Below are positions 11,452 through 20,276 of a DNA stretch of 64,000 bases, one piece after another. The notes under the pieces were generated by a model that was given only the letters and a program-made list of their open reading frames with translations, did no database searches and was not told the DNA's origin. The stretch is from contig CAYYBE010000005.1 of assembly GCA_964470345.1 (NCBI GenBank), forward strand, positions 1 through 64,000, read 5' to 3'. Position 1 is the stretch's first letter. Each line of letters starts with the position of its first letter. A program made the position numbers and the translations under genes. Origin of the DNA: CAYYBE01 sp964470345 (lineage in GTDB: Bacteria; Babelota; Babeliae; Babelales; Babelaceae).

Positions 11452-11976
11452 ATGAACACTATTAAAGCAATAATTGGCCTGGGTAATCCAGGCCAATCTT
11501 ATTATCACCACCGTCATTCGATTGGTTTTCGTGTACTTGATACGCTTGCAGAGCGCTATGGTGCTATGTGGCGTATGCGTGATAACGCAGAAGTAGCTGA
11601 AATTCTCGTCAACGACCATAAAATTCTCTTAATTAAACCGCAAACATATATGAACAACTCAGGTGCCGTTATTCCCTGGATTAAAAAGCAGGGGATCGGT
11701 GTTGACGATGTGTTAGTGGTTCATGATGAGATAGAGCTTCCCTTTGGAAAGCTTGCCCTTAAAAAAGGCGGGAGCGCTAAAGGGCATAATGGCTTAAAGT
11801 CGATTATTGCTGCTCTTGGTGACCAGTTTGAACGGTTACGCTTTGGCGTCGACCGTCCTGCTGACAAAGAGCAGGTGCCGACCTATGTGCTTTCGAACTT
11901 TTCACAGCCAAACACTGAAGTTGATGCATTTATCGATAAAGCTCTTGCAATGCTTGAAGAGCGATTACAGCAATAG
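11452..11976 (+). CDS. pth: Peptidyl-tRNA hydrolase
   Basis: 174 residues, slightly short of the usual 185-195. It cleaves peptidyl-tRNA released from stalled ribosomes. The family signatures are all present: GLGNPG near the N-terminus, the catalytic His in RHSIGF (about residue 21), the KPQTYMNNSG loop, VVHDEIELP with the conserved Asp, and KGHNGLKS. It starts 11 nt after the Skp-like gene and probably shares its transcript. The shortened C-terminus lacks part of the last helix. Confidence 0.96.
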   Translation: MNTIKAIIGLGNPGQSYYHHRHSIGFRVLDTLAERYGAMWRMRDNAEVAEILVNDHKILLIKPQTYMNNSGAVIPWIKKQGIGVDDVLVVHDEIELPFGKLALKKGGSAKGHNGLKSIIAALGDQFERLRFGVDRPADKEQVPTYVLSNFSQPNTEVDAFIDKALAMLEERLQQ

Positions 11977-11990
11977 CTCTGGCAACTGAG

Positions 11991-13184
11991 TTATACATAT
12001 CTCTGGATTATTCTAAAGCTGAGCAACAATACCATCGCGCTCACGCTCAATACGATAACGTATGAAAAGCCGAGTAGTGGCGAGTAGTGGGTCCATAAGA
12101 AGCCGATAAGCGCGCTTGAAATAAGAGCGGCAAAGCCTTCGCTTGCTTGTAAAATACCATACCCTAATCCACGAATATCTGCCGGTAACATATCGGCAGC
12201 GCAGGCTTTTTTAAGCGTTGTCATCGCGGCGGTACTGATACCAGCAAAAACAAAAATGAGTGTGCAGTAGGCAAATGAAGCGTGAGGGGTAATGAGCAAA
12301 AATCCTACTCCCGCAAAAACGCCGCAGCCAAACAGGGCCAAAAGTATGATTCTGTTAACATAATCGCTCAGCAAACCAATCGCAAATTCACTGAATGCAC
12401 GGGTACTATTAAAAAATGCATAAAGCAGCACAAGCCATTGTGCAACACTGCTTGCGTCGATGGTCAGTATTTCTTGCGCGCGAGAGAGTAAGAGCAGTTT
12501 GTTAAAACAGCCAAGATCGAAAATAAAAAGAATAATCAAAAAGAGAAGAAACGACCGGGGCATGAGCGAGAGATCGTTCAAGAGGCTCCGGGCAGAGCGG
12601 CTACTCTTTTGAGGTATCAGAATATCTTTGGTGAAAAAGAGAATCGCGCCAACGGCTAAAATCCCTGGTATAAATGACAGCACAAATACGGCGCGCATTG
12701 AAACGACGCCAACCAGTGCAAATGCCACCAGCGGCCCAACGAGTGACCCGAGTGTGTCCATGGCGCTTTTAAGACCAAATGCCCGCCCATAATTGGCAGG
12801 TTCAATAGCGGTTGCAATGAGCGCATCGCGAGGTGGTTCACGCAGACCGCTGCCAGTAAACGAAAGCATCCGATAGGTTAAGACTCCCCAGATTGAAGAA
12901 GTAAAACCTACTAATGTCGAAAAGAGTGCGGACATGCCATAGCCGAGCATGATTAAGGGTTTTTTGCGTGATAATCGATCGCTTAAAAAACCGGCAACCA
13001 GCCGTAAAAAACTGGCAAATGCATCGCTGATACTTGAAATAATCCCTAAAAAGAATGGTGCTTGTGCTTGTCCAACAAATTGAGCAACCAGCAGAGGAAT
13101 CAGTGAGACGGTCATCTCATGACTAAAATCACTGAAAAAACTTGCAAGCCCAAAGCCAAATACTTTCTTGATCCATGTTTTCAT
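11991..13184 (-). CDS. MFS transporter
   Basis: 397 residues with about 12 hydrophobic helices. After helix 2 it has the major-facilitator motif A (GFLSDRLSRKKP), and after helix 4 an R-rich REPPRDALIA segment near residue 120 as seen in drug and metabolite MFS proteins. The substrate cannot be read from sequence. It is convergent with pth (15 nt between stops). The ATG at 13184 is followed by KTWIKKV, a normal positive N-terminus, and there is no competing upstream start. Confidence 0.9.
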   Translation of the reverse strand: MKTWIKKVFGFGLASFFSDFSHEMTVSLIPLLVAQFVGQAQAPFFLGIISSISDAFASFLRLVAGFLSDRLSRKKPLIMLGYGMSALFSTLVGFTSSIWGVLTYRMLSFTGSGLREPPRDALIATAIEPANYGRAFGLKSAMDTLGSLVGPLVAFALVGVVSMRAVFVLSFIPGILAVGAILFFTKDILIPQKSSRSARSLLNDLSLMPRSFLLFLIILFIFDLGCFNKLLLLSRAQEILTIDASSVAQWLVLLYAFFNSTRAFSEFAIGLLSDYVNRIILLALFGCGVFAGVGFLLITPHASFAYCTLIFVFAGISTAAMTTLKKACAADMLPADIRGLGYGILQASEGFAALISSALIGFLWTHYSPLLGFSYVIVLSVSAMVLLLSFRIIQRYV

Positions 13185-13280
13185 AGCAATGCCTCAGAGT
13201 AATAGGTTACGCCACTCTGTTTATACCATTTTTTTATTGGCAGATACTAGAAAAACAAGTTTTATTAGCAGAAGATGTCA

Positions 13281-13380
13281 TTGGAATCAATTCCAATAAA
13301 CTGGCAAAACTATTGTAAATACTTATCTGAACGCTTAAAATGAGAATATAGGTTCAATTTTGGAATCGATTCCAATAAAC
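13281..13380. promoter_or_regulatory. Twin palindromes TTGGAATCRATTCCAA (candidate operators)
   Basis: Two copies of a 21-nt block stand 79 nt apart: 13281-13301 (TTGGAATCAATTCCAATAAA plus C) and 13360-13380 (the same with TCGATT in the centre). The second is a perfect 16-bp palindrome; the first has one off-centre mismatch. They lie between the divergent MFS and AAA-ATPase genes, the nearer one about 32 nt before the ATPase ATG. This fits a dimeric repressor's operator pair; the binding protein is unknown. Confidence 0.65.
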
Positions 13381-13411
13381 TACATTTAACTATAATTAGA
13401 GGGGGTGGGCC

Positions 13412-14659
13412 ATGATAAAAAGAGATCTGGAAGCCGAATTGCTGGTAAGTGCCCGGTCGTTTCCGGTAATTGCAGTTGTTGGCCCACGGCAGTCGGGAAA
13501 AACGACCTTGGTTAGGGAGGTTTTCCCTGATCATCGCTATGTAACGCTTGAAGATTTTTATGTTGCCGAACGAGCTCGCCAAGACCCCAAGGGTTTTCTT
13601 AAAGATTTTCCATCAAAGTCGGGAATTATTATTGATGAGATTCAAAATGTCCCTGAGTTGCTCTCCTATATGCAGGGAATTGTTGATGAAGAAAAGAAAA
13701 AGGGATTTTTTGTGATTACTGGATCGCAAAATATCTTGGTAAACCAAGCAATTACCCAGTCTCTTGCTGGCCGCGTTGCTTATATTACTCTCTTTCCCCT
13801 CTCGATCCATGAACTTGCGCAAGCAGATTTGCTTCCCAAGCGAGTAGAAGAGCTTATCTTCTCTGGTTCATATCCTGGAGTTGCGGTTGATTCTATTGAT
13901 CCTGAAAAGTTTTATAAGAATCTTATCTCAACGTACGTCGAAAAAGATGTTCGGCAGATTAAGCAAATTACCAACTTCACCGTCTTTCAGCGTTTTTTGA
14001 CACTCTGCGCTTCGCGCGTTGGACAGGTTCTCAGCACGACGCAACTCGCATCCGATGCCGACATTGATTTTAAGACGGCACAAGCATGGATATCTGTTCT
14101 TGAAGCTACCTACACGATTTTTTTACTCTACCCCTACCATAAAAATATAACCAGACGGGTTATTCCGTCACCAAAGCTGTATTTTGTTGATACGGGTCTT
14201 GCTTGTTCATTGCTTCGCTTACGTTCAACTGAAGAATTATTAGAGCACTCCGCTCGCGGCCCTCTTTTTGAGAATCTTGTGATTACCGATCTTTTTAAGC
14301 AATATTACAATCTTGATCTTCGCCCATCACTCTATTTTTGGCATGACCAAGGAGTTAATGAGATTGACTGTATTATTGAACGTGCTTTGCAAGCTATTCC
14401 TCTTGAGATTAAGGCGGGAAAAACTCCATCAGGTGCTTATTTTAAGCCATTACATTTTTGGCGCAAAAAGATTGAGCAACCGGTTAGGGGTTATGTAGTT
14501 TATGCAGGGGACGAAGATTTGCCTGGGGAGCTCGATTCTGTTGTTTCCTGGAAAAGCGCGGGTAATTTAGTGACAACGATAGAGGGCAAAAAGACTACTG
14601 TTGTAAAGCCAGTTAAGAAGAAAGCTGCTGCAAAAACTCGCAAAAAGAAAACTAAATAA
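13412..14659 (+). CDS. AAA ATPase with DUF4143 domain
   Basis: 415 residues; ATG with GAGGGGG just upstream. Walker A is GPRQSGKT (about residue 24), Walker B is IIIDEIQ, and sensor-like ITGSQN follows, as in the AAA_14 family. The C-terminal half carries the DUF4143 pattern: YVEKDVRQI, a helical LCASRVGQVLSTTQLA segment, LYFVDTGLACSLL and FENLVITDLFK, ending with a nuclease-like EIDCIIE...LEIKAGKT stretch. The last 20 residues are almost all Lys/Ala/Thr, suggesting nucleic-acid contact. Such ATPases abound in host-associated bacteria and archaea, but their role is unknown. The twin palindromes upstream suggest specific regulation. Confidence 0.9.
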   Translation: MIKRDLEAELLVSARSFPVIAVVGPRQSGKTTLVREVFPDHRYVTLEDFYVAERARQDPKGFLKDFPSKSGIIIDEIQNVPELLSYMQGIVDEEKKKGFFVITGSQNILVNQAITQSLAGRVAYITLFPLSIHELAQADLLPKRVEELIFSGSYPGVAVDSIDPEKFYKNLISTYVEKDVRQIKQITNFTVFQRFLTLCASRVGQVLSTTQLASDADIDFKTAQAWISVLEATYTIFLLYPYHKNITRRVIPSPKLYFVDTGLACSLLRLRSTEELLEHSARGPLFENLVITDLFKQYYNLDLRPSLYFWHDQGVNEIDCIIERALQAIPLEIKAGKTPSGAYFKPLHFWRKKIEQPVRGYVVYAGDEDLPGELDSVVSWKSAGNLVTTIEGKKTTVVKPVKKKAAAKTRKKKTK

Positions 14660-14670
14660 AGGGCTAGAGC

Positions 14671-16035
14671 ATGGCTGCACAGAAATTTAACCAGCTACAA
14701 AACTATTTTCTTAGTAGAAAAACTAAAGACATACCCGGGCGTCTTATGGCGCTTAAGAAACTTAAACAAGTAGTGAAAGAACACGAAGCGGCTATTTTTG
14801 ATGCGGCACGAAAAGACTTTGGTCGTCCTGCAATAGAAGTCTTTGGTGCGGAGCTTGCAACGCTCTATAAAGAAATTGATTATGCCTGTGCGCATCTTGC
14901 CGAATGGACAAAGCCACGCAAAGTTTCCTCAGAATTTTGTGGACTCATGGGAAAAAGTTATATATATCAAGAGCCGTACGGCGTTGTTCTGATTCTTGCT
15001 CCGTGGAACTTCCCATTCTTACTTACGCTCTTACCCCTTGTTCATGCAGTTGCTGCTGGCAATTGTGCACTTGTTAAACCGTCTGAACTTGCTCCTGCGC
15101 AGGCAGCTGTGATTGACACTATTGTCCACAAGAGCTTTGATCCTGGACACGTTACTGTTATGCAGGGAGATGCACACATTGCGCAAGAGTTACTGACGTT
15201 TGCCTGGGATTATATTTTCTTCACGGGAAGTAGCAGAGTTGGCACGCTTGTCTGTCAAGAGGCTGCCAAACGGCTTATTCCCGTAACGTTGGAGTTGGGA
15301 GGTAAGAATCCTACCATTGTTGCGAGTGATGCTGATATTGAGTATGCTGCACAAAAAATAGTTTGGGGAAAATTTTTTAATGCGGGGCAATGCTGTCTTG
15401 CACCAGATTATGTTTTAGTTGATGTAACGCGACATGACCAGTTCGTCAGTGCTCTGAAAAAGCAGATTATTGCAATGTATGGGCAAGACCCTCGCACGAG
15501 TCCTGATTATGCCCGTATTGTCAACGAGGCGCATGTTGGTCGTTTACAAAACTTATTGGCTGACGGCACTCCTGTTATTGGGGGACAGGTTGACCTGGCG
15601 ACACGCTTTATTGCACCGACAATTTTGACCGATGTACGTTTGGACAGTTCTTGTATGCATGAGGAAATTTTCGGCCCACTTCTTCCCATCATTCCCTACA
15701 AAACGCTTGATGAAGCAATAGCGTTCGTAATGCAAAGGCCTCAGCCGCTTGCGCTCTATCTTTTTTCTTCTCGCTCTGATGTTCAAGAGAAAATCATACA
15801 AGCAATTCCCGCGGGTGGTGGTTGTATTAACGATGTGCTTATGCATCACAACTCAACGCAACTCCCCTTTGGCGGCGTTGGCGCAAGTGGTATTGGTGCG
15901 TATCATGGTAAGTATGGGTTTGATACGTTCTCGCATCAAAAAGCTATCTTCAAGAGCAGCCGCTGGTTCGGGCGCTTTGCCCAGCCGCCGTATAAAAAGC
16001 GACTCCTAAAATTGCTGCAGTGGTGGTATCGATAG
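14671..16035 (+). CDS. Aldehyde dehydrogenase, class 3-like
   Basis: 454 residues; oxidises aldehydes to acids with NAD(P)+. The N-terminal catalytic fold has APWNFPF, KPSELAPA and FFTGSSRVG for the dinucleotide. The general-base Glu is in LELGGKNP, and the catalytic Cys is in FNAGQCCLAPDY (about residue 243). It ends with LPFGGVGASGIGAYHGKYGFDTFSHQKA, typical of the class-3/fatty-aldehyde group, and a basic, hydrophobic tail (KRLLKLLQWWYR) that may touch the membrane as in fatty-aldehyde dehydrogenases. It starts 11 nt after the AAA ATPase. Confidence 0.94.
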   Translation: MAAQKFNQLQNYFLSRKTKDIPGRLMALKKLKQVVKEHEAAIFDAARKDFGRPAIEVFGAELATLYKEIDYACAHLAEWTKPRKVSSEFCGLMGKSYIYQEPYGVVLILAPWNFPFLLTLLPLVHAVAAGNCALVKPSELAPAQAAVIDTIVHKSFDPGHVTVMQGDAHIAQELLTFAWDYIFFTGSSRVGTLVCQEAAKRLIPVTLELGGKNPTIVASDADIEYAAQKIVWGKFFNAGQCCLAPDYVLVDVTRHDQFVSALKKQIIAMYGQDPRTSPDYARIVNEAHVGRLQNLLADGTPVIGGQVDLATRFIAPTILTDVRLDSSCMHEEIFGPLLPIIPYKTLDEAIAFVMQRPQPLALYLFSSRSDVQEKIIQAIPAGGGCINDVLMHHNSTQLPFGGVGASGIGAYHGKYGFDTFSHQKAIFKSSRWFGRFAQPPYKKRLLKLLQWWYR

Positions 16036-16052
16036 TACAGGAGAAAAAGAGT

Positions 16053-16265
16053 ATGAAAGTAATAAGTTACATCGAGAAAGACCATGAATCTGGGATGTAT
16101 ATAGGGACAGTTCCGTCAATTCCTGGTGCACATACGCAAGCACGATCACTTGATGAATTGCAAAAAAATCTTAAAGAAGTAGTGGCTTTGTGTCTTGAGG
16201 AAATGAATAGCGAAGAAAAGAGGCAGATTCCAGAGTTTTTTGGACTTTTTCAGGTTGAGGTATAA
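16053..16265 (+). CDS. HicB-like antitoxin domain protein (UPF0150 type)
   Basis: 70 residues, start ATG at 16053 behind CAGGAG. The sequence shows the HicB partial RNase-H-like fold: YIEKDHESGMYIGTVPSIPGAH, then SLDELQKNLKEVVALCLEE. HicB-type proteins usually neutralise a HicA mRNA endonuclease encoded next to them. No HicA (about 60 residues, dsRNA-binding, with a conserved His) is visible on either side; instead a second HicB-like gene follows after 5 nt. It is therefore an orphan or a component of a different pair. Confidence 0.8.
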   Translation: MKVISYIEKDHESGMYIGTVPSIPGAHTQARSLDELQKNLKEVVALCLEEMNSEEKRQIPEFFGLFQVEV

Positions 16266-16270
16266 ACGTG

Positions 16271-16447
16271 ATGCGTTATAAAGGATATCGAGGACACGCT
16301 GTCTATGATTCAGAAACAAAGATTTTTCATGGAGAAGTTCTTGGGCTCAAGGATGTCATTACCTTTCAAGGGAGAACAGTAAATGAGCTCGAAAAAGCTT
16401 TTAAAGATTCTATCGATGATTATCTTGCATGGTGCCAAGAGAGTTGA
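16271..16447 (+). CDS. Short HicB-family protein (N-terminal half only)
   Basis: 58 residues from ATG at 16271 (an in-frame GTG lies just before) to TGA. The protein reads KGYRGHAVYDSETKIFHGEV, LGLKDVITFQGRTVNELEKAF and DSIDDYLAWCQES. This is the classic N-terminal half of the longer HicB antitoxins, which normally continue with a ribbon-helix-helix DNA-binding segment. Here the stop falls just after the YLAWC helix, so the DNA-binding half is missing. It probably shares a transcript with the preceding HicB-like gene. Confidence 0.75.
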   Translation: MRYKGYRGHAVYDSETKIFHGEVLGLKDVITFQGRTVNELEKAFKDSIDDYLAWCQES

Positions 16448-16468
16448 GCGAGACCTGCAAAGGAAGGT

Positions 16469-16786
16469 TTATACTTTTAGTCCTGGTTTTTTACTCTTCT
16501 TTGCCTGAAGCGAAACTTTAAGAGAATAGCCTAACGCATTGGCAACCTGGGATAGCTTCGAGAAAGAAGTAGAGGCGTAGCCGCCGCTCTCTAGCCGAGC
16601 AACAGCAGGTTGTTGAAGCTTGAGCTTTTTTGCAAGAGCGCTTTGTGAAAGATGCGCCTTTTTTCGTGCAATAATAAGTTTTCTTATAAGCTCAAATTCA
16701 GGTCGCAACTTTTCGTATTCAGCTCTGAATGCTGCATCTTTCAAAGCTTCTTCTTTGAATGATTTGAAAAGTAAATTTTTATCCAT
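16469..16786 (-). CDS. higA: HigA-type XRE antitoxin
   Basis: 105 residues. The helix-turn-helix runs through LSQSALAKKLKLQQPAVARLESGG (about residues 47-70) and is followed by SFSKLSQVANALGYSLKVSL, the usual XRE ending. It overlaps the upstream toxin gene by 8 nt, the normal HigB-then-HigA order. It is expected to bind and neutralise HigB and to repress its own promoter through the HTH. The tail is lysine-rich. Confidence 0.88.
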   Translation of the reverse strand: MDKNLLFKSFKEEALKDAAFRAEYEKLRPEFELIRKLIIARKKAHLSQSALAKKLKLQQPAVARLESGGYASTSFSKLSQVANALGYSLKVSLQAKKSKKPGLKV

Positions 16787-17111
16787 GTTTTTTTACCTCA
16801 GTTACTCGTTTTCTTGCTAAAGCTAATTCTTTGGGGGGTGTCTGTTGTGATTTTTTTATAAAACCACTTACAATAACAAGTACTTTTCCATTTTTAATGC
16901 AGAAAAAGGCGCGTCCGATTCCTTCATTGCCTTTTGCTCGTATCTCAAATAATCCTTGTCCAAGCGTTTTAATATGAGGCATTCCAATTTCATATGGACC
17001 AAACTCTTGGATGAGTTCTACAATCCAGATAAACTTTGCTTGAATTCCTCGTGGCCATTCGTGCAAAGTTAACTTGACCTTTTCGTCATAAAATTTTACG
17101 ATCCAATTCAT
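16779..17111 (-). CDS. higB: HigB/RelE-like toxin (phage Gp49-like family)
   Basis: 110 residues from ATG at 17111. A GTG 12 nt further upstream is also in frame, but AAGGGTGG sits about 8 nt before the ATG. The family pattern is clear: a short strand opening, LIQEFGPYEIGMPHIKTLGQGLFEIRAKG, then GIGRAFFCIKNGKVLVIVSGFIKKSQQTPPKELALA. Members are ribosome-dependent mRNA interferases of the RelE fold. The LFEIR and R-x-FF strands and the KK-S-Q-TP motif of HigB are present, so it may be active. Confidence 0.9.
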   Translation of the reverse strand: MNWIVKFYDEKVKLTLHEWPRGIQAKFIWIVELIQEFGPYEIGMPHIKTLGQGLFEIRAKGNEGIGRAFFCIKNGKVLVIVSGFIKKSQQTPPKELALARKRVTEVKKHG

Positions 17112-17145
17112 CTCTATAACCACCCTTAGTATATAACTAATTGAT

Positions 17146-17177
17146 TATAATATAACGTATTTATTATATTTGGTCAA
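17146..17177 (-). promoter_or_regulatory. higBA promoter with overlapping inverted repeat
   Basis: Read on the minus strand, TTGACC (17172-17177) stands 17 nt from TATATT (17149-17154). Inside it are two 7-bp inverted arms, TATAATA (17146-17152) and TATTATA (17162-17168), placed where an autorepressor would block the -10 box. The arms are AT-only, so chance cannot be excluded. Confidence 0.6.
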
Positions 17178-17206
17178 GTTCTCTCTGTGTTAAACTTAAT
17201 TGCGAG

Positions 17207-17491
17207 CTAACGCGATTTGCCGCTGCGTGCTTTGCGTATTGGCGTCCAGTGCCACCAGGGCCTTTTTTCTCCCGTCTGCGCCTCATGGATAATCGCAGCA
17301 AAGACATCCCAAACGCAGGGGTCATGCTTACAGCCTGTTATGAGCCGGAGGCGTTCGTACAGTTCATCAGGGTCCGCTTGCGCTAGCTGGGCTAGAGTAG
17401 TAATTCCCAACAAAGTAAGATCTTTGAGTGTTGCTGGGCCAACGTTCATGAGTGAACTGAGTTTATTGTTTGTGTGAGCTTTTTTGTTCAT
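17207..17491 (-). CDS. Cdd1-like helix-hairpin-helix protein
   Basis: 94 residues from ATG at 17491. The longer open frame reaching 17614 runs into the TamB-like gene and is rejected. The core LMNVGPATLKDLTLLGITTL is a helix-hairpin-helix. It continues with QADPDELYERLRLITGCKHDPCVWDVF and ends with WWHW, the pattern of the Cdd1/pathogenicity-locus family. The HhH suggests nucleic-acid contact; the biological role of the family is not known. It lies 28 nt after the TamB-like gene and may be the last gene of that operon. The tail is basic. Confidence 0.85.
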   Translation of the reverse strand: MNKKAHTNNKLSSLMNVGPATLKDLTLLGITTLAQLAQADPDELYERLRLITGCKHDPCVWDVFAAIIHEAQTGEKRPWWHWTPIRKARSGKSR

Positions 17492-17519
17492 GATTGTGAG
17501 CCTGTTAGAACTAATGCGG

Positions 17520-20276
17520 TTAGAACTTCCATCGAGTTTCAAACTCGCCCCCAAGATCACCCCGTTCGTCTTTAATACCACGAATGCTGGAGTCATCAGA
17601 AAGCGCGTATTCAACTTCGACTTTTGTATCTTCTGTTAAATTAAAGTTTCTTTCGATTATAGCACGTAAGCGGTCGTTGACTTCAATTGCCAGCGAGCCG
17701 CGTAAACCACCACGTCCCGTTTGATCACTAAAGCTTGGTACAAAACGGACGTTTTTGAGCGGCTTAAAGAGGTTTTGTAACGTACGTTGGAATTGTGACG
17801 TTGTCTCTGCCGGGCCAAAGACCATATTTTCAATCGAATCCATAACAGAAGTTGGCATCGCTACAAAGAGTGAGCCATCTTCAGAGCCGCCTAATAAGAG
17901 CCCAATGATCTGTTCTTGTTGTAACGTCGGTGTTGACTCAAACCAAATCTTTGGATTCTTTACTGACCCAGTGATATGCATGCGCACGGTATACTTGCGA
18001 ATATAGTTCTCGGCCAGAATGTCGATCGTTGGATCAAAGATCTGCTGTGGTAAGAAATAGAGCTTGCCATGTTTAATGAGCAATGGCTTATACGGGAAGG
18101 CTAACGTTCCGTGTACAATTTCTAGCCCACCGCTGACCGATGGGTTGTTCACTGTGCCTTGTAAGCCTAAATTGATACGGGCTGAGACATCCAAAAATGA
18201 GGTTTTAACATGTAACGGGGTACGGCTCAACACGGTAACATCAAAGGCGACTTCCGTATTTTGTGATGAAAAGGGCACGGAAGAAAGGCCAAACATTTGC
18301 CGTTGGAACTCTTCTGAGAAGAGGTTACTTTGCATGTGTGAGCGCTCAAGAACAAGAAAACCGGTAATCATAGTTTTGCTTGGTGATTGGTACGAAAGGG
18401 TTAATGCACCAGAGAATAGCGCAAACAGCTCTTTGTTATGACTGACAAAACAATGGTTGAATACGAGCGGAACATGGAGTGAAGCGACGGTAAAGTTTTT
18501 ATCAAGATTGATGCGAATAGTACTCGCGCTCATGGTTCCTTTGTGCATCGTAATTTTAGTGTTCTTTAAAGCAAGGGATCTTGTTTTGTAATAATAGAAG
18601 CAGGTGCTTTGAATATCTTGAATAAGATTATACGTATGAGGAATGCGAATATTTCCCTTTTTCATAGAGAGCTCAAAGACTGCTCGATCAGATTCAAATG
18701 AACCGGTGAGATGGAGTATGCCCTCCCCCGGTATATGCCAACCGAGTGAGGTGCCGATTCTTTGTAAAAGATGGTAGCCAATCGTTCCAGCAAAGATATC
18801 ATTTGACTGAGCTTTGAGCGAAATGACCGACTCTCCATTTAAGGAGCAGTCACAATACTCAAGATGCCAATAGGGCTGAGCAGCTGCTAGGAAATCATAG
18901 GTAAATGATCCGCTTTTGCCTTGCAAGACAAGGTGCTCTTTATTCCAATGTGCAATCCCATCAAGTGTTTTATTAGTTTTTGTCGGTACGTGTTGATAGT
19001 GAGCATGGTACTTACTCAGTATTTCTCCATCAGCAAAGAGTGTTAAGGTATTGGAGAGTCCACGTGCAGGGACGTGCCATTCATCAAGCGTAATCGATGT
19101 TGAATTAACCAGATCAGCTGAACCTGTTTTTGTTGTAAGATCAAATTGATATGAGCCCGCTGCGATGACGTTGCGTGGCAGATGAGCCTCAAGAGTTCCC
19201 ATCAGTTGCGTGTCTTTGAGCGCAAGCGTTGCACTAACCGGAGGGATGATAAAATTTTTGTAGAAACTATGTGAGACAGAGCCTGTTATTGAGAGCGTTG
19301 AGAGCATATTTGAAAGTTGTGCGGACAACGCCAGCTCACACGGCCCTTGAAAATAGTGCGCCTGATCTTGATTAATAAATTGGCATACATAAGAAAGCGG
19401 AAACTGAGCTGTGCCGGTTGCTTGATCAGTACTTCCTGAAAGGTCGATTCTTCCCTGGATTGCATGGTCATCCGTGGTCCAGGTTACTTGCCCTTTGTTA
19501 TTAGACCATGCTCCAAACAGGAGGCAGTGCTGCTTATGCAGCGGTTGTTGCGGGAGATTACAAGATCCGCGAACAGAAAGGTTGAGCGATGGTGACGCAG
19601 AGGTCATTTCACTCGATATCGTTTCTTCAAGTTGGGTAAGTACGGGAACACCTTTGATTGTCAGAGAGCCGTTATGCACCAGCGAGTTGATTATCGTAAT
19701 CGGTTTTCTTGTCAGCGATGTTGGCAGATGCAGGTCGCTCGTAATGCTTGCTTGAAACAAGGTGTCTGGCGTGTAACGAAGTGTTGTTGCGGCTTGGTTA
19801 ATGGTGACCTGGCGTACCTCAAGCGGGTTGCCATTTGCTGAGGGAGCAGCAAGTGCTCGTATGTGCGACATAATAGCCAGCTTGCCGTCAGCAAATTCTG
19901 AACTGATTTTTGGGTTATTGAGCGTAAGGTCAACAATATATTTTTTATGGAATATGAGTGGCCACAACGCGAGAGAAACTGAAGTCTTTTGAGCTTCCCA
20001 TTGCCATAGTCCTTTTTCCGGATCATAGGCGCGGGTATCTTGTAATTCTACCGTTCCTGCAAACAGACGTATCCGTTCAACTTTGGTGGTAAAGCCGCAA
20101 TGGAACGTTGACTGAAATGATTCGGTAATGATCGTTTCAATCTTTTGCTGTAACCAAGGATCTTCTTCAATAAAAAGTGCAGCGACAAAAAGTGCTGTAA
20201 AAATAATCAAGCTGGTCAGTATAATGCTCCGTATAAATGTGCGTACAAGTCCTGCGTAATATGCCAATCTGATCAT
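17520..20276 (-). CDS. tamB: TamB-like translocation/assembly protein
   Basis: 918 residues. One N-terminal membrane helix (about residues 15-35, SIILTSLIIFTALFVAALF) anchors a long beta-rich periplasmic protein. The C-terminal region (about residues 720-918) has the TamB/DUF490 hallmarks: GTLAFPYKPLLIKHGKLYFL, FDPTIDILAE, VRMHITGSVKNPKIWFES, then QEQIIGLLLGG and a closing beta segment ending in a C-terminal aromatic (WKF). In the family it forms a groove joining inner and outer membranes for lipid or outer-membrane-protein transport. It overlaps the pseudopilin gene by 4 nt. No TamA-like gene is in view. Confidence 0.85.
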   Translation of the reverse strand: MIRLAYYAGLVRTFIRSIILTSLIIFTALFVAALFIEEDPWLQQKIETIITESFQSTFHCGFTTKVERIRLFAGTVELQDTRAYDPEKGLWQWEAQKTSVSLALWPLIFHKKYIVDLTLNNPKISSEFADGKLAIMSHIRALAAPSANGNPLEVRQVTINQAATTLRYTPDTLFQASITSDLHLPTSLTRKPITIINSLVHNGSLTIKGVPVLTQLEETISSEMTSASPSLNLSVRGSCNLPQQPLHKQHCLLFGAWSNNKGQVTWTTDDHAIQGRIDLSGSTDQATGTAQFPLSYVCQFINQDQAHYFQGPCELALSAQLSNMLSTLSITGSVSHSFYKNFIIPPVSATLALKDTQLMGTLEAHLPRNVIAAGSYQFDLTTKTGSADLVNSTSITLDEWHVPARGLSNTLTLFADGEILSKYHAHYQHVPTKTNKTLDGIAHWNKEHLVLQGKSGSFTYDFLAAAQPYWHLEYCDCSLNGESVISLKAQSNDIFAGTIGYHLLQRIGTSLGWHIPGEGILHLTGSFESDRAVFELSMKKGNIRIPHTYNLIQDIQSTCFYYYKTRSLALKNTKITMHKGTMSASTIRINLDKNFTVASLHVPLVFNHCFVSHNKELFALFSGALTLSYQSPSKTMITGFLVLERSHMQSNLFSEEFQRQMFGLSSVPFSSQNTEVAFDVTVLSRTPLHVKTSFLDVSARINLGLQGTVNNPSVSGGLEIVHGTLAFPYKPLLIKHGKLYFLPQQIFDPTIDILAENYIRKYTVRMHITGSVKNPKIWFESTPTLQQEQIIGLLLGGSEDGSLFVAMPTSVMDSIENMVFGPAETTSQFQRTLQNLFKPLKNVRFVPSFSDQTGRGGLRGSLAIEVNDRLRAIIERNFNLTEDTKVEVEYALSDDSSIRGIKDERGDLGGEFETRWKF

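Noticed and set aside
16469..17111. HigBA taken as a prophage remnant
   Set aside because: No other phage gene adjoins it; an independent toxin-antitoxin pair is sufficient.
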